DNA from: Pseudomonadota bacterium
GTDB taxonomy: Bacteria; Pseudomonadota; Gammaproteobacteria; Burkholderiales; Methylophilaceae
Length of the DNA: 9,013 nucleotides
Assembly (NCBI GenBank): GCA_029549705.1
Contig: JAKPIR010000206.1
Span: forward strand, 1 to 9,013
Reading direction: 5' to 3'
In this document: positions 1 through 6,678 of the stretch, piece by piece
Layout: each line of letters opens with the position of its first letter
Numbering within the stretch: position 1 is the first letter of the stretch
Program-made: the position numbers and the translations under genes
The notes under the pieces: generated by a model
Database searches by the model: none
The model's input: the letters and a program-made list of their open reading frames with translations, nothing else
What the model was told of the DNA's origin: nothing

Positions 1-108
1 GGTACGAACCAACAAGGAAAGGTTGTCTCTGCACCTTACAAAGATGGCCAATACTTGATTACACTGTATAAAACGTTAGCCACCTATTGGCTAGTATTGT
101 CGGAATAA
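1..108 (+). CDS. Possible 3' end of a convergent plus-strand gene (partial)
   Basis: Frame 1 is open from the window edge to a TAA at 106-108, giving 35 residues that end in TYWLVLSE. The stretch contains a balanced segment (SAPYKDGQYLITLY) that looks coding, whereas the other two plus frames stop earlier. The product is not recognised. It would converge on the minus-strand operon that ends at the terminator at 194-241. Such a short open frame can occur by chance. No plus-strand intrinsic terminator follows it, and I see nothing else in 109-193. Confidence 0.3.
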   Translation, partial: GTNQQGKVVSAPYKDGQYLITLYKTLATYWLVLSE

Positions 109-193
109 TGATATTTTCAGCTGAAGAAACTGTGTTCTTGATCTCACTTCTAAAGCATAAAAAACACCAAATCAACACTACAAAAGTATCGAG

Positions 194-241
194 AAAAAAA
201 TAATGCTCTGTAAGCCAATTTTTACAAGGCTTACAGAGCAT
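194..241 (-). terminator. Strong intrinsic terminator after the GMC oxidoreductase gene
   Basis: A perfect 14-bp inverted repeat (203-216 with 228-241, arm ATGCTCTGTAAGCC) encloses an 11-nt loop. Read on the minus strand, it is followed by TA and then seven T (positions 200-194). There is no T-run on the plus side, so it acts in the minus direction only. It lies 50 nt past the stop codon of the GMC gene and should end the whole eps-GMC transcript. Confidence 0.92.
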
Positions 242-290
242 CGAAATAAGATGAGGATGTAAAACGACTTAACTTGCTAAGTTTAAAGTG

Positions 291-1763
291 TTAATTCACC
301 AGACTGACTAAATGTTTTGCCAAGCGTAATGACGTCATTAGAACAGTCATCGTCGGGTTGCAACCACCACCTGTTGGAAACACGCTACTTCCAGCGATGT
401 AAAAGTTTTCTAGGCCATGCACGCGCTGATTAAAATCGACAACACCATCTTTTGGGTTAATTGACATTCTTGTGGTGCCCATTTGATGGCAATGGTGTCC
501 ATAGTCTTTAATTGGAATGTTTTCATCTAGTACAAAATCCCTAAGCTGAATTCTAGCTAATTTGGTACGCGCGAAATCTTTTGCAATTTCTTGACCTAGT
601 GTGCGAATAGTTATGTCATCAGCTTTACTTGGAAGCCAATTTAACACGACCCTTCGGTGCCCAAACACATCTTTTTCTGTGCCAAGTGTAATTCTGCTAT
701 TTAAGTTGGGGGTCTGTTCAATCAAGCTTGTAATTGCACCATCGCCTTCACAATCCAATTCAGTAATTTTTCTAGCAAAACTTTTCATAGTTTCAGTCTG
801 ACAGATATATTCCCTAGCAGACTGTTTTAGCGCATGTAGTCGACCATAATCTTTAGTCCGTAAATTAGGGTTGAAATCAATTACAGCGTTACCAATTTTT
901 AATTTTCTAATCAACGCTTCAGTTGGACTAAATTGAACGGTACCCTGTTCCCACATTAAATGATCTTCTACGATAAAGTTACCAAAATCAACATTAAAGT
1001 GCTCCATAAAACAACGGCCAACCATATCGTTTTGGTTGCCAACACCTTTTGGTATTTGTTTATCGAAATTGAGTAATAATTTGGCATTTTCACTGGCACC
1101 AGTTGCCAGTACAAAAAGTTTTGATGTAAACTGAAAGGTATCATTTTTGTAGTTTTTAAGTTCAAAATGACGTACTGATGATAAATTGTCATGTAATCTG
1201 ACATCTGTTAAATTAGCGTTTAGATATAAATCTATTTTTTCTGAATGCTTAATTTCATCAATATACTTAGTACGAAACCGTGTGGGGGGACTAAAGGCAC
1301 GCTCTGAAATTCTAAAATTATTACTTTTCCAATGACTTTTTGGTAACTCGTCAAAAATATTTTCTGGAATATCAACAATGGCGCAGGCCTCAGCCAAATG
1401 TTTAAACATTTCTTCTCTGCTTCCATCTGGCCAGCCAGGCATGCCGAAATAGTCACGTTGCTCAAAATCTACACTATCAAAAAAAGAACATCGCCCGCCC
1501 CAATGGTTAGAGGTGCCTCCAAAGTATCTTAATCTACAGTTATATATCGCATCCCAATTATTGAGACCAATATTCTTTCCATGATATAAATCTTGAGAGG
1601 CTTCAGTAAGTTCAAACCCTCCCCCTTCGAAAAGTGCTACATTTTTTCCAGCGTTTGCTAATATTCTTGCAATTGTTATCCCAGAAGGACCTGCACCACA
1701 AATACATACATCATAATTTCTAGTTGATGCATTACTATCAAAGGCATTTAGATCAAATAGCAT
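291..1763 (-). CDS. GMC-family FAD-dependent oxidoreductase (gluconate/fructose dehydrogenase-like)
   Basis: This 490-residue flavoprotein belongs to the glucose-methanol-choline oxidoreductase family (BetA-like, COG2303 type). The FAD-binding Rossmann motif GAGPSG is at 23-28, with the ribose-binding acidic residue in LFEGGG (E46). GGTSNHWGGR is at 82-91, ATGASENAKLLL at 220-231, HQMGTTRM at 426-433, and the C-terminal IAGSSVFPTGGGCNPTMT segment near 456-473. N469 fits the second catalytic position of the family. The substrate cannot be read from the sequence; an alcohol, polyol or sugar is likely. It has no signal peptide of its own. Its start lies 2 nt after the stop of a small Tat-signal ORF, and its ribosome binding site (GGAAAG) lies inside that ORF, which suggests translational coupling and export as a complex. 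Base composition by eye is clearly more AT-rich than argGF. It is the last gene before the terminator. The family call is secure; the role in polysaccharide metabolism is inferred from position only. Confidence 0.93.
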   Translation of the reverse strand: MLFDLNAFDSNASTRNYDVCICGAGPSGITIARILANAGKNVALFEGGGFELTEASQDLYHGKNIGLNNWDAIYNCRLRYFGGTSNHWGGRCSFFDSVDFEQRDYFGMPGWPDGSREEMFKHLAEACAIVDIPENIFDELPKSHWKSNNFRISERAFSPPTRFRTKYIDEIKHSEKIDLYLNANLTDVRLHDNLSSVRHFELKNYKNDTFQFTSKLFVLATGASENAKLLLNFDKQIPKGVGNQNDMVGRCFMEHFNVDFGNFIVEDHLMWEQGTVQFSPTEALIRKLKIGNAVIDFNPNLRTKDYGRLHALKQSAREYICQTETMKSFARKITELDCEGDGAITSLIEQTPNLNSRITLGTEKDVFGHRRVVLNWLPSKADDITIRTLGQEIAKDFARTKLARIQLRDFVLDENIPIKDYGHHCHQMGTTRMSINPKDGVVDFNQRVHGLENFYIAGSSVFPTGGGCNPTMTVLMTSLRLAKHLVSLVN

Positions 1764-1765
1764 GC

Positions 1766-1945
1766 CTAACTTTCCATTTTTAAAAGATCACTTTTCAGAA
1801 ATACCCAACCATTAATAACGACAAATTCAGAATTATTATCTGGCTGAATGTCTATTTGGATATTTCTTTGAATTTCAGATAGCATGCTACCAATTACAAT
1901 TGGCTGCATAACCAACGAAATTAGAAAACTTCTTCGGGAAAACAT
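1766..1945 (-). CDS. Small twin-arginine-signal protein, probable partner of the GMC oxidoreductase
   Basis: I translated this 59-residue ORF by hand between epsG and the GMC gene. It begins MFSRRSFLIS, a near-consensus twin-arginine motif (S-R-R-x-F-L). A hydrophobic stretch follows (LISLVMQPIVIGSML, residues 8-22), then a polar linker and a C-terminal segment FVVINGWVFLKSDLLKMES. There is no cysteine. The stop TAG is 2 nt before the GMC start codon, and the gene starts 37 nt after the epsG stop. Known precedent: membrane-bound fructose and gluconate dehydrogenases have a small Tat-signal subunit that carries the signal-less GMC subunit across the membrane. I infer the same role here. The weak point is the ribosome binding site: I see no convincing Shine-Dalgarno before the ATG. 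The alternative is a chance ORF, but the twin-arginine start and the tight junction argue against that. Confidence 0.72.
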   Translation of the reverse strand: MFSRRSFLISLVMQPIVIGSMLSEIQRNIQIDIQPDNNSEFVVINGWVFLKSDLLKMES

Positions 1946-1982
1946 TAGCTAAATTCTAAAAAATTTAAATATTCACTCTAGT

Positions 1983-2810
1983 TTATTCGTAATAATAGTT
2001 CATTGGCTTCGCTTCTGCCTTATTGACTACAACACCTAAGATATTTGATTTTGATAATAAACGCATAGTATCGTTGATTTCGTCTTCAGTATGCTGACCG
2101 TCTCCTAATACAACTAACACACAATCAACTTGAGGCAATAAAACCATTGCATCATCCGCATTTAAGATTGGAGGGAGATCAAAAATAACAACTCTCGAAT
2201 CATAACGCTCTTTTAACTCAACTATTAACTGCTGAATGCTGTTAGACGACAAAGTTTCTGAAGATTGACTTACAGGTCTATTGGTTGGGATGACTGTAAA
2301 ACGGGGAATGCTTGGATTAACGATAATTTCCGACAACTCAGTGTTACCAGAAAAAAAATCGTTAATAGATTTTTCTTGCTTAATACCCAAATACTGGGCT
2401 ACGCGCGGTTTTCTCAAATCAAAATCTACCAACATAGCTGTTTTCTGTGGCTGTTGCGCAATACTAATTGCAAGATTGATTGCTACAACAGTTTTGCCTG
2501 CTGCAGGCGTGGGTGAGATAATAGCAAGAGTGCGCCACTTATTTTCTTCCATCATTTGCAAAACTTGCGTACGCAATGAATCAAAGACCCAACTGGAAGG
2601 ATCATGCTTATTTTGAGCAACAATACGATTATTTTCTAAATGTTGCGGATCTAGCACCACTACTGTTGAGCTGCTGTATACGATTGACTTAAGCTCTTCG
2701 TCAACTTGTTTAAACTTCACCGCTTTTTTACTTTGGCTTGCTGAACCTTGTCTTGAGTTCAAACCATGGTCAACTTTAGCTTTTACTAAAGCATCTTTAA
2801 TCTTTTCCAT
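1983..2810 (-). CDS. epsG: EpsG-type chain-length tyrosine kinase / P-loop ATPase
   Basis: This 275-residue cytoplasmic protein is of the BY-kinase (CapB/Wzc kinase domain) and MinD-like P-loop type. Walker A is SPTPAAGKT at 99-107. Walker A' is LVDFDLRKP near 127-135 (D129, D131). Walker B is VVIFDLPP at 207-214. The C-terminus ends in a tyrosine cluster, MNYYYE (Y272-Y274), which fits autophosphorylation. The first 70 residues form a lysine-rich, low-homology extension. It lacks membrane segments and is paired with the membrane protein EpsF encoded just upstream, so the copolymerase and kinase are split as in the methanolan system rather than fused as in Wzc. The gap to epsF is 12 nt, and a good Shine-Dalgarno (GGAAG at 2821-2817, 6 nt spacer) supports the start. 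Oddities: alanine at 103 where family members often have glycine, and the E-x-x-R-x-x-R oligomerisation motif before R80 is not intact (D77 in place of the first arginine). Kinase activity is therefore likely but not certain. Confidence 0.9.
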   Translation of the reverse strand: MEKIKDALVKAKVDHGLNSRQGSASQSKKAVKFKQVDEELKSIVYSSSTVVVLDPQHLENNRIVAQNKHDPSSWVFDSLRTQVLQMMEENKWRTLAIISPTPAAGKTVVAINLAISIAQQPQKTAMLVDFDLRKPRVAQYLGIKQEKSINDFFSGNTELSEIIVNPSIPRFTVIPTNRPVSQSSETLSSNSIQQLIVELKERYDSRVVIFDLPPILNADDAMVLLPQVDCVLVVLGDGQHTEDEINDTMRLLSKSNILGVVVNKAEAKPMNYYYE

Positions 2811-2822
2811 AAATCACTTCCA

Positions 2823-4397
2823 CTAAAATTTGGCTGATAATTTTGTCGCTACAAGATCAAGCGGCATAATAAATAGATGAGTAACTAGCAAGACAGCGAA
2901 TATAGCAGCCAAAATACTTGTAATTAATTTAACGGTTTTATACTTATTTTGTTCAATCTCTGCGGGAGTTGTAATGTATGGTATAGCAGCAATAGGCTGC
3001 AATTTCATAATTGAGGCCAAAGCACTAACACCTCTTACGCGTTTATCCAGCGCCTCTAACAACAAAGCCAAACCAAGCGCACTTACTATTGAGCCGAGCA
3101 AGCCCGCCAATAGCAACATAATACGATTTGGTTTGATTGGTTTATCAGGCATTATTGGGGCTTCAGTAAGTACGAAGCGTTCTCCCTTGTTCTCCATCTC
3201 AATATTTTTAGCAATCTTCGCATTATCCTGCTTTGCTTTAAGTTCAGTATATGCAGCTTTTGCATTGTCATATTCTCTGAGCAAAGCGCCTAACTCACCT
3301 TCTGTTTGTGCACTCTGGATAACTCGGCCTTCAATTTGAGACATTCGTGAGCGAATGGCTGCCTCTTCTCTTTCTAATGATTTTAGACGGGCATTTGCCG
3401 TATCAATCTGACTTTGCACTTTTGCCACCATGACAGATTGTGGCGTAACTCTTTTTTCTGTTACCGGTGTGGAAGCACCGCCACTCGATTTTTCAAGCGT
3501 TTCAATTCTCCGCTTTAATGTTCGGACTGTTGGGTGATTTTCACTATACAGGCCATTTACTCTATCTAACTCCAATTTGAGTTTTTCTAGTTCATTGACA
3601 CCTCCTGCAGTTTGATCTGGTCCTAACGCGAGACCTATCCCAGCTTTAGCAGATTCCAAACTAACATCAAGTGAACGTAACTCTGATTGTGTTGCGCTAT
3701 ATTCCCGCTGCACGTTTCTTAAATCTAATTCGAGTCTATCTAAACTCTCCAAATGCATTTCTTTATTTTCAGGAAGTGTATTTGCGTGCATTTTCTTATA
3801 TTTTGTTACTTCACTCTCAATTTTAAGCAATGCCAATCTTTGCTTTTCAGCTTCCTTTCCGTAAAACTCTGCAGTCTCTGTTGCACGCAATTTACCTGCT
3901 TTATCATTTTCTTCTAGCAACAATTTCACAATGTCATTTGTTACGTTGTATGTTTCCTCAGGTTTATAGTAATTGTAAGAAATTTCTATAGCGAAAGTCG
4001 GCTTACCTTCCCAGCCGTCAGCTTCTGCTTTTAACAAGCTTGCATTGATATTTTTACGTGCCGCAGTCGCTATATCTGCAATAGGCCTTGCTTTTTTGTC
4101 CAAGCCATACAATTTGTACTTATCTGCAATCTTATACAAATTCTCATTGGACAAAACCACCTGCTTTAGCTGCTCAAAGCGGTCTGAGGCATATTTTTCT
4201 TTCGTTACGGTGGGGTCGGACTGCACTTGCTGTGACTCAATCAGAATCGTAGCAGTGGATTCATATACCGAGGGTAGTTTTAATGCGACAGCTGTTGCAA
4301 GCAGTAACACCACAAAAAACACACTTAGAACAACAGGAAGCCTACGCTTCATGACATTAATATAGTCATTAAGCGTCATTTCTCTTTCAATAGCCAT
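2823..4397 (-). CDS. epsF: EpsF-type polysaccharide chain-length determinant (Wzz/PCP family)
   Basis: This 524-residue inner-membrane polysaccharide copolymerase sets chain length together with the EpsG kinase. The N-terminal Wzz domain has a first membrane segment at about 21-40, followed by a periplasmic part. Long heptad-like helices rich in E, K, L and R span roughly 165-405, interrupted by a G/A-rich hinge at 252-267. The family motif YSENHPTVRTL is at 284-294. A proline-rich stretch (PDKPIKPNR, 417-425) leads into the second membrane segment at 427-447, the usual closing element of these proteins. A third hydrophobic segment at about 491-511 follows a cytoplasmic loop, which suits docking of the separate kinase. 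The start is 27 nt after epsL, with a modest Shine-Dalgarno (AAGG about 12-13 nt upstream). Length and architecture are ordinary for EpsF. Confidence 0.92.
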   Translation of the reverse strand: MAIEREMTLNDYINVMKRRLPVVLSVFFVVLLLATAVALKLPSVYESTATILIESQQVQSDPTVTKEKYASDRFEQLKQVVLSNENLYKIADKYKLYGLDKKARPIADIATAARKNINASLLKAEADGWEGKPTFAIEISYNYYKPEETYNVTNDIVKLLLEENDKAGKLRATETAEFYGKEAEKQRLALLKIESEVTKYKKMHANTLPENKEMHLESLDRLELDLRNVQREYSATQSELRSLDVSLESAKAGIGLALGPDQTAGGVNELEKLKLELDRVNGLYSENHPTVRTLKRRIETLEKSSGGASTPVTEKRVTPQSVMVAKVQSQIDTANARLKSLEREEAAIRSRMSQIEGRVIQSAQTEGELGALLREYDNAKAAYTELKAKQDNAKIAKNIEMENKGERFVLTEAPIMPDKPIKPNRIMLLLAGLLGSIVSALGLALLLEALDKRVRGVSALASIMKLQPIAAIPYITTPAEIEQNKYKTVKLITSILAAIFAVLLVTHLFIMPLDLVATKLSAKF

Positions 4398-4424
4398 TAA
4401 CTTTTACTACCTTATACTTTATTA

Positions 4425-5585
4425 TTAAAAATTAAGTGTGTCATACACTATAGTGAAGCCTATCACATTACCCTGCGGATGGTTTCCTGTATAGTCCAAT
4501 CTCTTGTGACTAGCCACCAGCCTAGCTTGCCAATGATCAGAAATGGTTCGCTCATAGAAAGCACTCAACGTTTGGGTATTCAGTTTATCTACAAAAATAG
4601 TATTGTCTTTTTTGAATTGATCAAAACTGTATTCAGCACCAATCCAATTCCTATCTGAAACATTATATCGGCCAGCCAACTTGAGTCCATCTACCTTACG
4701 TACACCCACACCTCCAGGCAAAAGCTCCCGACTAATCCCAGCACTAAACAATGATCTTCCTGTGGCATATTCAGCCCTCAACGCACCTTGCCAATCGGTA
4801 TCAGATTGCCGTCCCGACATATCATACAGTCCCAATTTGGATGTAATGGACAACTCTTCACTGAATAAGTAATCCGCGCCAATCAACAAATGGACAATAT
4901 CCGTATTTTTAGAAATGGCGTCAGGATTTAACTTTGCATAACCAACAGTTAAATTGGCCGTAAGCTTTTCAGTGTTTTCATGCGCCAACTTTAATCGGAT
5001 ATCACCTAAAGTATAGTCATCAAGGCTGCTTTTAGCTGAAAAACTAACATCTGAATAACCAGCTTCAGTTAATACAGACCATCTAGGTGAAATGGTGTAC
5101 TGCCACTTAGCACCCAACACTTTATTTTTTTGAGTATTTTTGATATTTCTGAATACGCCGATATTATTCAATTCGGCTACACGCGCTGAAGTTTCCTGAT
5201 AATCAGCTTTTATACCGAAAGTCCCAGACTCATAGGTACGATCCCAGCCTATGCCTATACTAGGATCTTCACGGTCAACCAAGACTGTTTCATTTGAGTG
5301 TCTCTGCAACAACAAGGCAGTATCCAAGTGCCAATAGTTTACCTCGTCTCTTAACCCTAATTGAATTTGCGGCACTAATGAGTATATCCAAACGGGGTCT
5401 TTACCAGAGTCTGACATTGCCGGATTTGAGTCATGCTCAACTGAGGCTGATATTGATATTTTCTTTTCAAAATCTGCAGCATTGGCAACACAGGCCACCG
5501 TTGCACAAACAGCTCCAACTAGTAAATTTAGTTTTCTAAGCCTGTTATCGCTAATCCATACTGATAATTGTTGCTTCATTTTCAC
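4425..5585 (-). CDS. epsL: EpsL-type outer-membrane beta-barrel of the exopolysaccharide operon
   Basis: This 386-residue exported protein has a signal peptide with a long polar n-region and a hydrophobic core at about 20-36, with cleavage predicted after ANA (A37). The mature part alternates polar and hydrophobic residues in strand-length units throughout and ends in VIGFTIVYDTLNF. That is a terminal-phenylalanine signal typical of BAM-inserted barrels. The segment SASVEHDSNPAMS (47-59) matches the conserved start of PEP-CTERM/exosortase-associated barrels. The protein probably forms or assists the outer-membrane exit for the polymer beside EpsE; this is inferred from family and neighbours. 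The start is ambiguous. The listed start is GTG at 5585, with AGGGG 5 nt upstream; an ATG two codons later (5579) would have an 11-nt spacer. The ribosome binding site overlaps an inverted repeat (5593-5637) that may modulate translation. Confidence 0.86.
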   Translation of the reverse strand: MKMKQQLSVWISDNRLRKLNLLVGAVCATVACVANAADFEKKISISASVEHDSNPAMSDSGKDPVWIYSLVPQIQLGLRDEVNYWHLDTALLLQRHSNETVLVDREDPSIGIGWDRTYESGTFGIKADYQETSARVAELNNIGVFRNIKNTQKNKVLGAKWQYTISPRWSVLTEAGYSDVSFSAKSSLDDYTLGDIRLKLAHENTEKLTANLTVGYAKLNPDAISKNTDIVHLLIGADYLFSEELSITSKLGLYDMSGRQSDTDWQGALRAEYATGRSLFSAGISRELLPGGVGVRKVDGLKLAGRYNVSDRNWIGAEYSFDQFKKDNTIFVDKLNTQTLSAFYERTISDHWQARLVASHKRLDYTGNHPQGNVIGFTIVYDTLNF

Positions 5586-5592
5586 TATAACC

Positions 5593-5637
5593 CCTGAATA
5601 TAGTTATTAATACACCTACATTATACCTATATTCAGG
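5593..5637 (-). promoter_or_regulatory. Perfect inverted repeat overlapping the epsL ribosome binding site
   Basis: Eleven bases (CCTGAATATAG, 5593-5603) are perfectly repeated in inverted orientation at 5627-5637 across a 23-nt loop. On the minus-strand RNA the second arm ends in AGG, which forms the first part of the epsL Shine-Dalgarno AGGGG (5595-5591), so folding would partly cover it. The loop contains TATAAT (minus strand, 5625-5620), but I see only a weak -35. On the plus strand the repeat is followed by TATTTTTT, yet no plus-strand gene precedes it. The structure is certain as a repeat; its function (translation control, operator or RNA processing) is inference. Confidence 0.6.
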
Positions 5638-5654
5638 TATTTTTTATAATGAAA

Positions 5655-6218
5655 TTAAGGCACTAAGATTGTATCGCCTGGATTTAAGATAATATTATTT
5701 TCTAAATGCTGACCACGAATCAATTGATCGTAATAAACAGGGATTAACTTCTGACCCTGCGGGGTATTGCGAAGCACTTTGATTGCACCTTTATCTGCAA
5801 ACTTATCGATACCGCCTGCTACGCTTAATGCATCCAGTACTGTCATCGGGCCATTCATCAACACCTGCCCCGGTTTAACAACTTTACCGAGCACATGAAC
5901 AAGGTTACCAGCAATATTAGCAATCACAACAGAAACTTGTGGATCAGGTAAAAAGGCTTTTAGTTTTTCTGCAATCTTTTTTTCAGCCTCTGTTGAAGTT
6001 AAACCAATCACTTCTACTCTTCCGGCTAATGGGTAAGTAATACTGCCATCAGGTAAAATCAGGCTTTCTTTTTGCAACTTGTCTTCACCCCAAACTGACA
6101 CTTGAATTAAGTCACCATGACGCAATTTATAGCCCTGCGGGACCTCCGCACCTGCAATTGATGCGGTCATTGTCATTAAGTAAATGATGAGTAAGGTAAT
6201 TACTGATTTAATATTCAT
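5655..6218 (-). CDS. epsE: EpsE-type polysaccharide export protein (short Wza-like)
   Basis: This periplasmic and outer-membrane polysaccharide export protein is 187 residues from the chosen start. The signal peptide is about 1-24, with cleavage after AGA. The Poly_export domain covers about 27-100 and contains YKLRHGDLIQVSVWGE (30-45) and LPDGSITYPLAG (55-66). An SLBB-type beta-grasp domain begins at about 106 (HVLGKVVKPGQV, DALSVAGGID), and the protein closes with ILNPGDTILVP. I prefer the second ATG (6218) over the one at 6224 because the only Shine-Dalgarno, AAAGGA at 6231-6226, is 7 nt from the former and 1 nt from the latter. The protein has no cysteine, so it has no lipobox, and it is about half the length of E. 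coli Wza. It therefore lacks the extra domains and the C-terminal transmembrane helix that form the Wza pore. This is usual for EpsE-type proteins and suggests that EpsL supplies the membrane part. The gap to the upstream PEP-CTERM gene is under 85 nt with no visible terminator. Confidence 0.9.
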   Translation of the reverse strand: MNIKSVITLLIIYLMTMTASIAGAEVPQGYKLRHGDLIQVSVWGEDKLQKESLILPDGSITYPLAGRVEVIGLTSTEAEKKIAEKLKAFLPDPQVSVVIANIAGNLVHVLGKVVKPGQVLMNGPMTVLDALSVAGGIDKFADKGAIKVLRNTPQGQKLIPVYYDQLIRGQHLENNIILNPGDTILVP

Positions 6219-6225
6219 TTGCATT

Positions 6226-6231
6226 TCCTTT
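6226..6231 (-). promoter_or_regulatory. Shine-Dalgarno of epsE that selects the second ATG
   Basis: AAAGGA on the minus strand lies 1 nt before the ATG at 6224 and 7 nt before the in-frame ATG at 6218. Only the latter spacing is suitable for initiation, so the annotated protein should begin MNIKSV rather than MQMNIK. Confidence 0.7.
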
Positions 6232-6298
6232 GAAATTTATATGCATTATGTGAGACTACATTTTACTTCTTGATTTAAAAATTATTGAATTGACGCTA

Positions 6299-6586
6299 TT
6301 AAATATTTCGCCTGTTTGACAGCAAAACAAATCCTAAGAGCGAAAAGAACAATAACCATCCCGTTGCAGGCAACGGCACTTCTTGATTACTGGCAATCGG
6401 TTCGTTTAAACTTTTATTGACAACCTCGGTATTATTGGCTGTTTGCTTGAGCGCTTGCTCTTTTATTGAAACATTTGATGTCACAACTGGCGGATTCGCT
6501 TCATTTACAACTGCTGCTGCAAGAGTAATATTGGACAAAGATACACTTATACTCAACAGAACAATCATCGCAATTTTTTTTAACAT
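6299..6586 (-). CDS. Small PEP-CTERM (exosortase-sorted) protein at the head of the eps operon
   Basis: This 95-residue exported protein has three parts. The signal peptide is MLKKIAMIVLL..., with cleavage near LAAA at 22-25. A low-complexity mature part of about 45 residues is rich in N, T, S, V and E and has no cysteine. The C-terminal sorting signal is VPLPATGW (70-77), a hydrophobic helix (about 76-90) and a basic tail NRRN. This tripartite tail is the PEP-CTERM architecture cut by exosortases; VPLPA is a known variant of the motif. By chance or not, it also spells LPATG, the sortase motif. The mature sequence matches no fold I recognise, so it may be a secreted or matrix peptide processed alongside the polysaccharide. 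The start is supported by AAAGG 8 nt upstream. It sits 74 nt before epsE in the same direction and is preceded by a structured leader that can hide its ribosome binding site. No exosortase gene is in the window. Confidence 0.85.
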   Translation of the reverse strand: MLKKIAMIVLLSISVSLSNITLAAAVVNEANPPVVTSNVSIKEQALKQTANNTEVVNKSLNEPIASNQEVPLPATGWLLFFSLLGFVLLSNRRNI

Positions 6587-6590
6587 TTGA

Positions 6591-6678
6591 CTTGCCTTTC
6601 GACCAACATGAGTAACGTTTACTAACTGGTACTCATTCTATGAAGGGCAAGCCTAGGTCACAATAGCCCATAAGGGCC
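6591..6678 (-). promoter_or_regulatory. Structured leader with alternative pairings that can sequester the ribosome binding site
   Basis: In minus-strand RNA order there are four segments. Segment 1 is GGCCC (6678-6674), and segment 2 is GGGC (6669-6666). Segment 3 is CTTGCCCTTC (6651-6642). Segment 4 is GAAAGGCAAG (6600-6591), which contains the Shine-Dalgarno of the PEP-CTERM gene. Segments 1 and 2 form a small stem with a UUAU loop. Segments 3 and 4 pair at 9 of 10 positions. Inside that stem is a second perfect 7-bp stem (6608-6614 with 6630-6636, ATGAGTA/TACTCAT). Segment 2 can instead pair with the GCCC of segment 3, which would free the ribosome binding site. The pairings are visible in the sequence; regulation by switching is inference. 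I matched it to no known riboswitch class. Confidence 0.5.

Noticed and set aside
59..241. Minus-strand 60-residue ORF past the GMC gene
   Set aside because: Its start lies inside the terminator hairpin, it has no ribosome binding site, and its composition (many C, F, W) looks random.
2281..2616. Plus-strand ORF of 111 residues opposite epsG
   Set aside because: It is antisense to the Walker A and Walker A' region of a well-supported gene and has no domain or ribosome site of its own.
2974..3339. Plus-strand ORF of 121 residues opposite epsF
   Set aside because: It mirrors the coiled-coil and membrane codons of epsF; the serine/alanine-rich translation is typical of an antisense shadow.
5593..5650. 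Plus-strand intrinsic terminator (repeat followed by TATTTTTT)
   Set aside because: There is no plus-strand gene upstream for it to terminate; the overlap with the epsL ribosome site is the more relevant reading.
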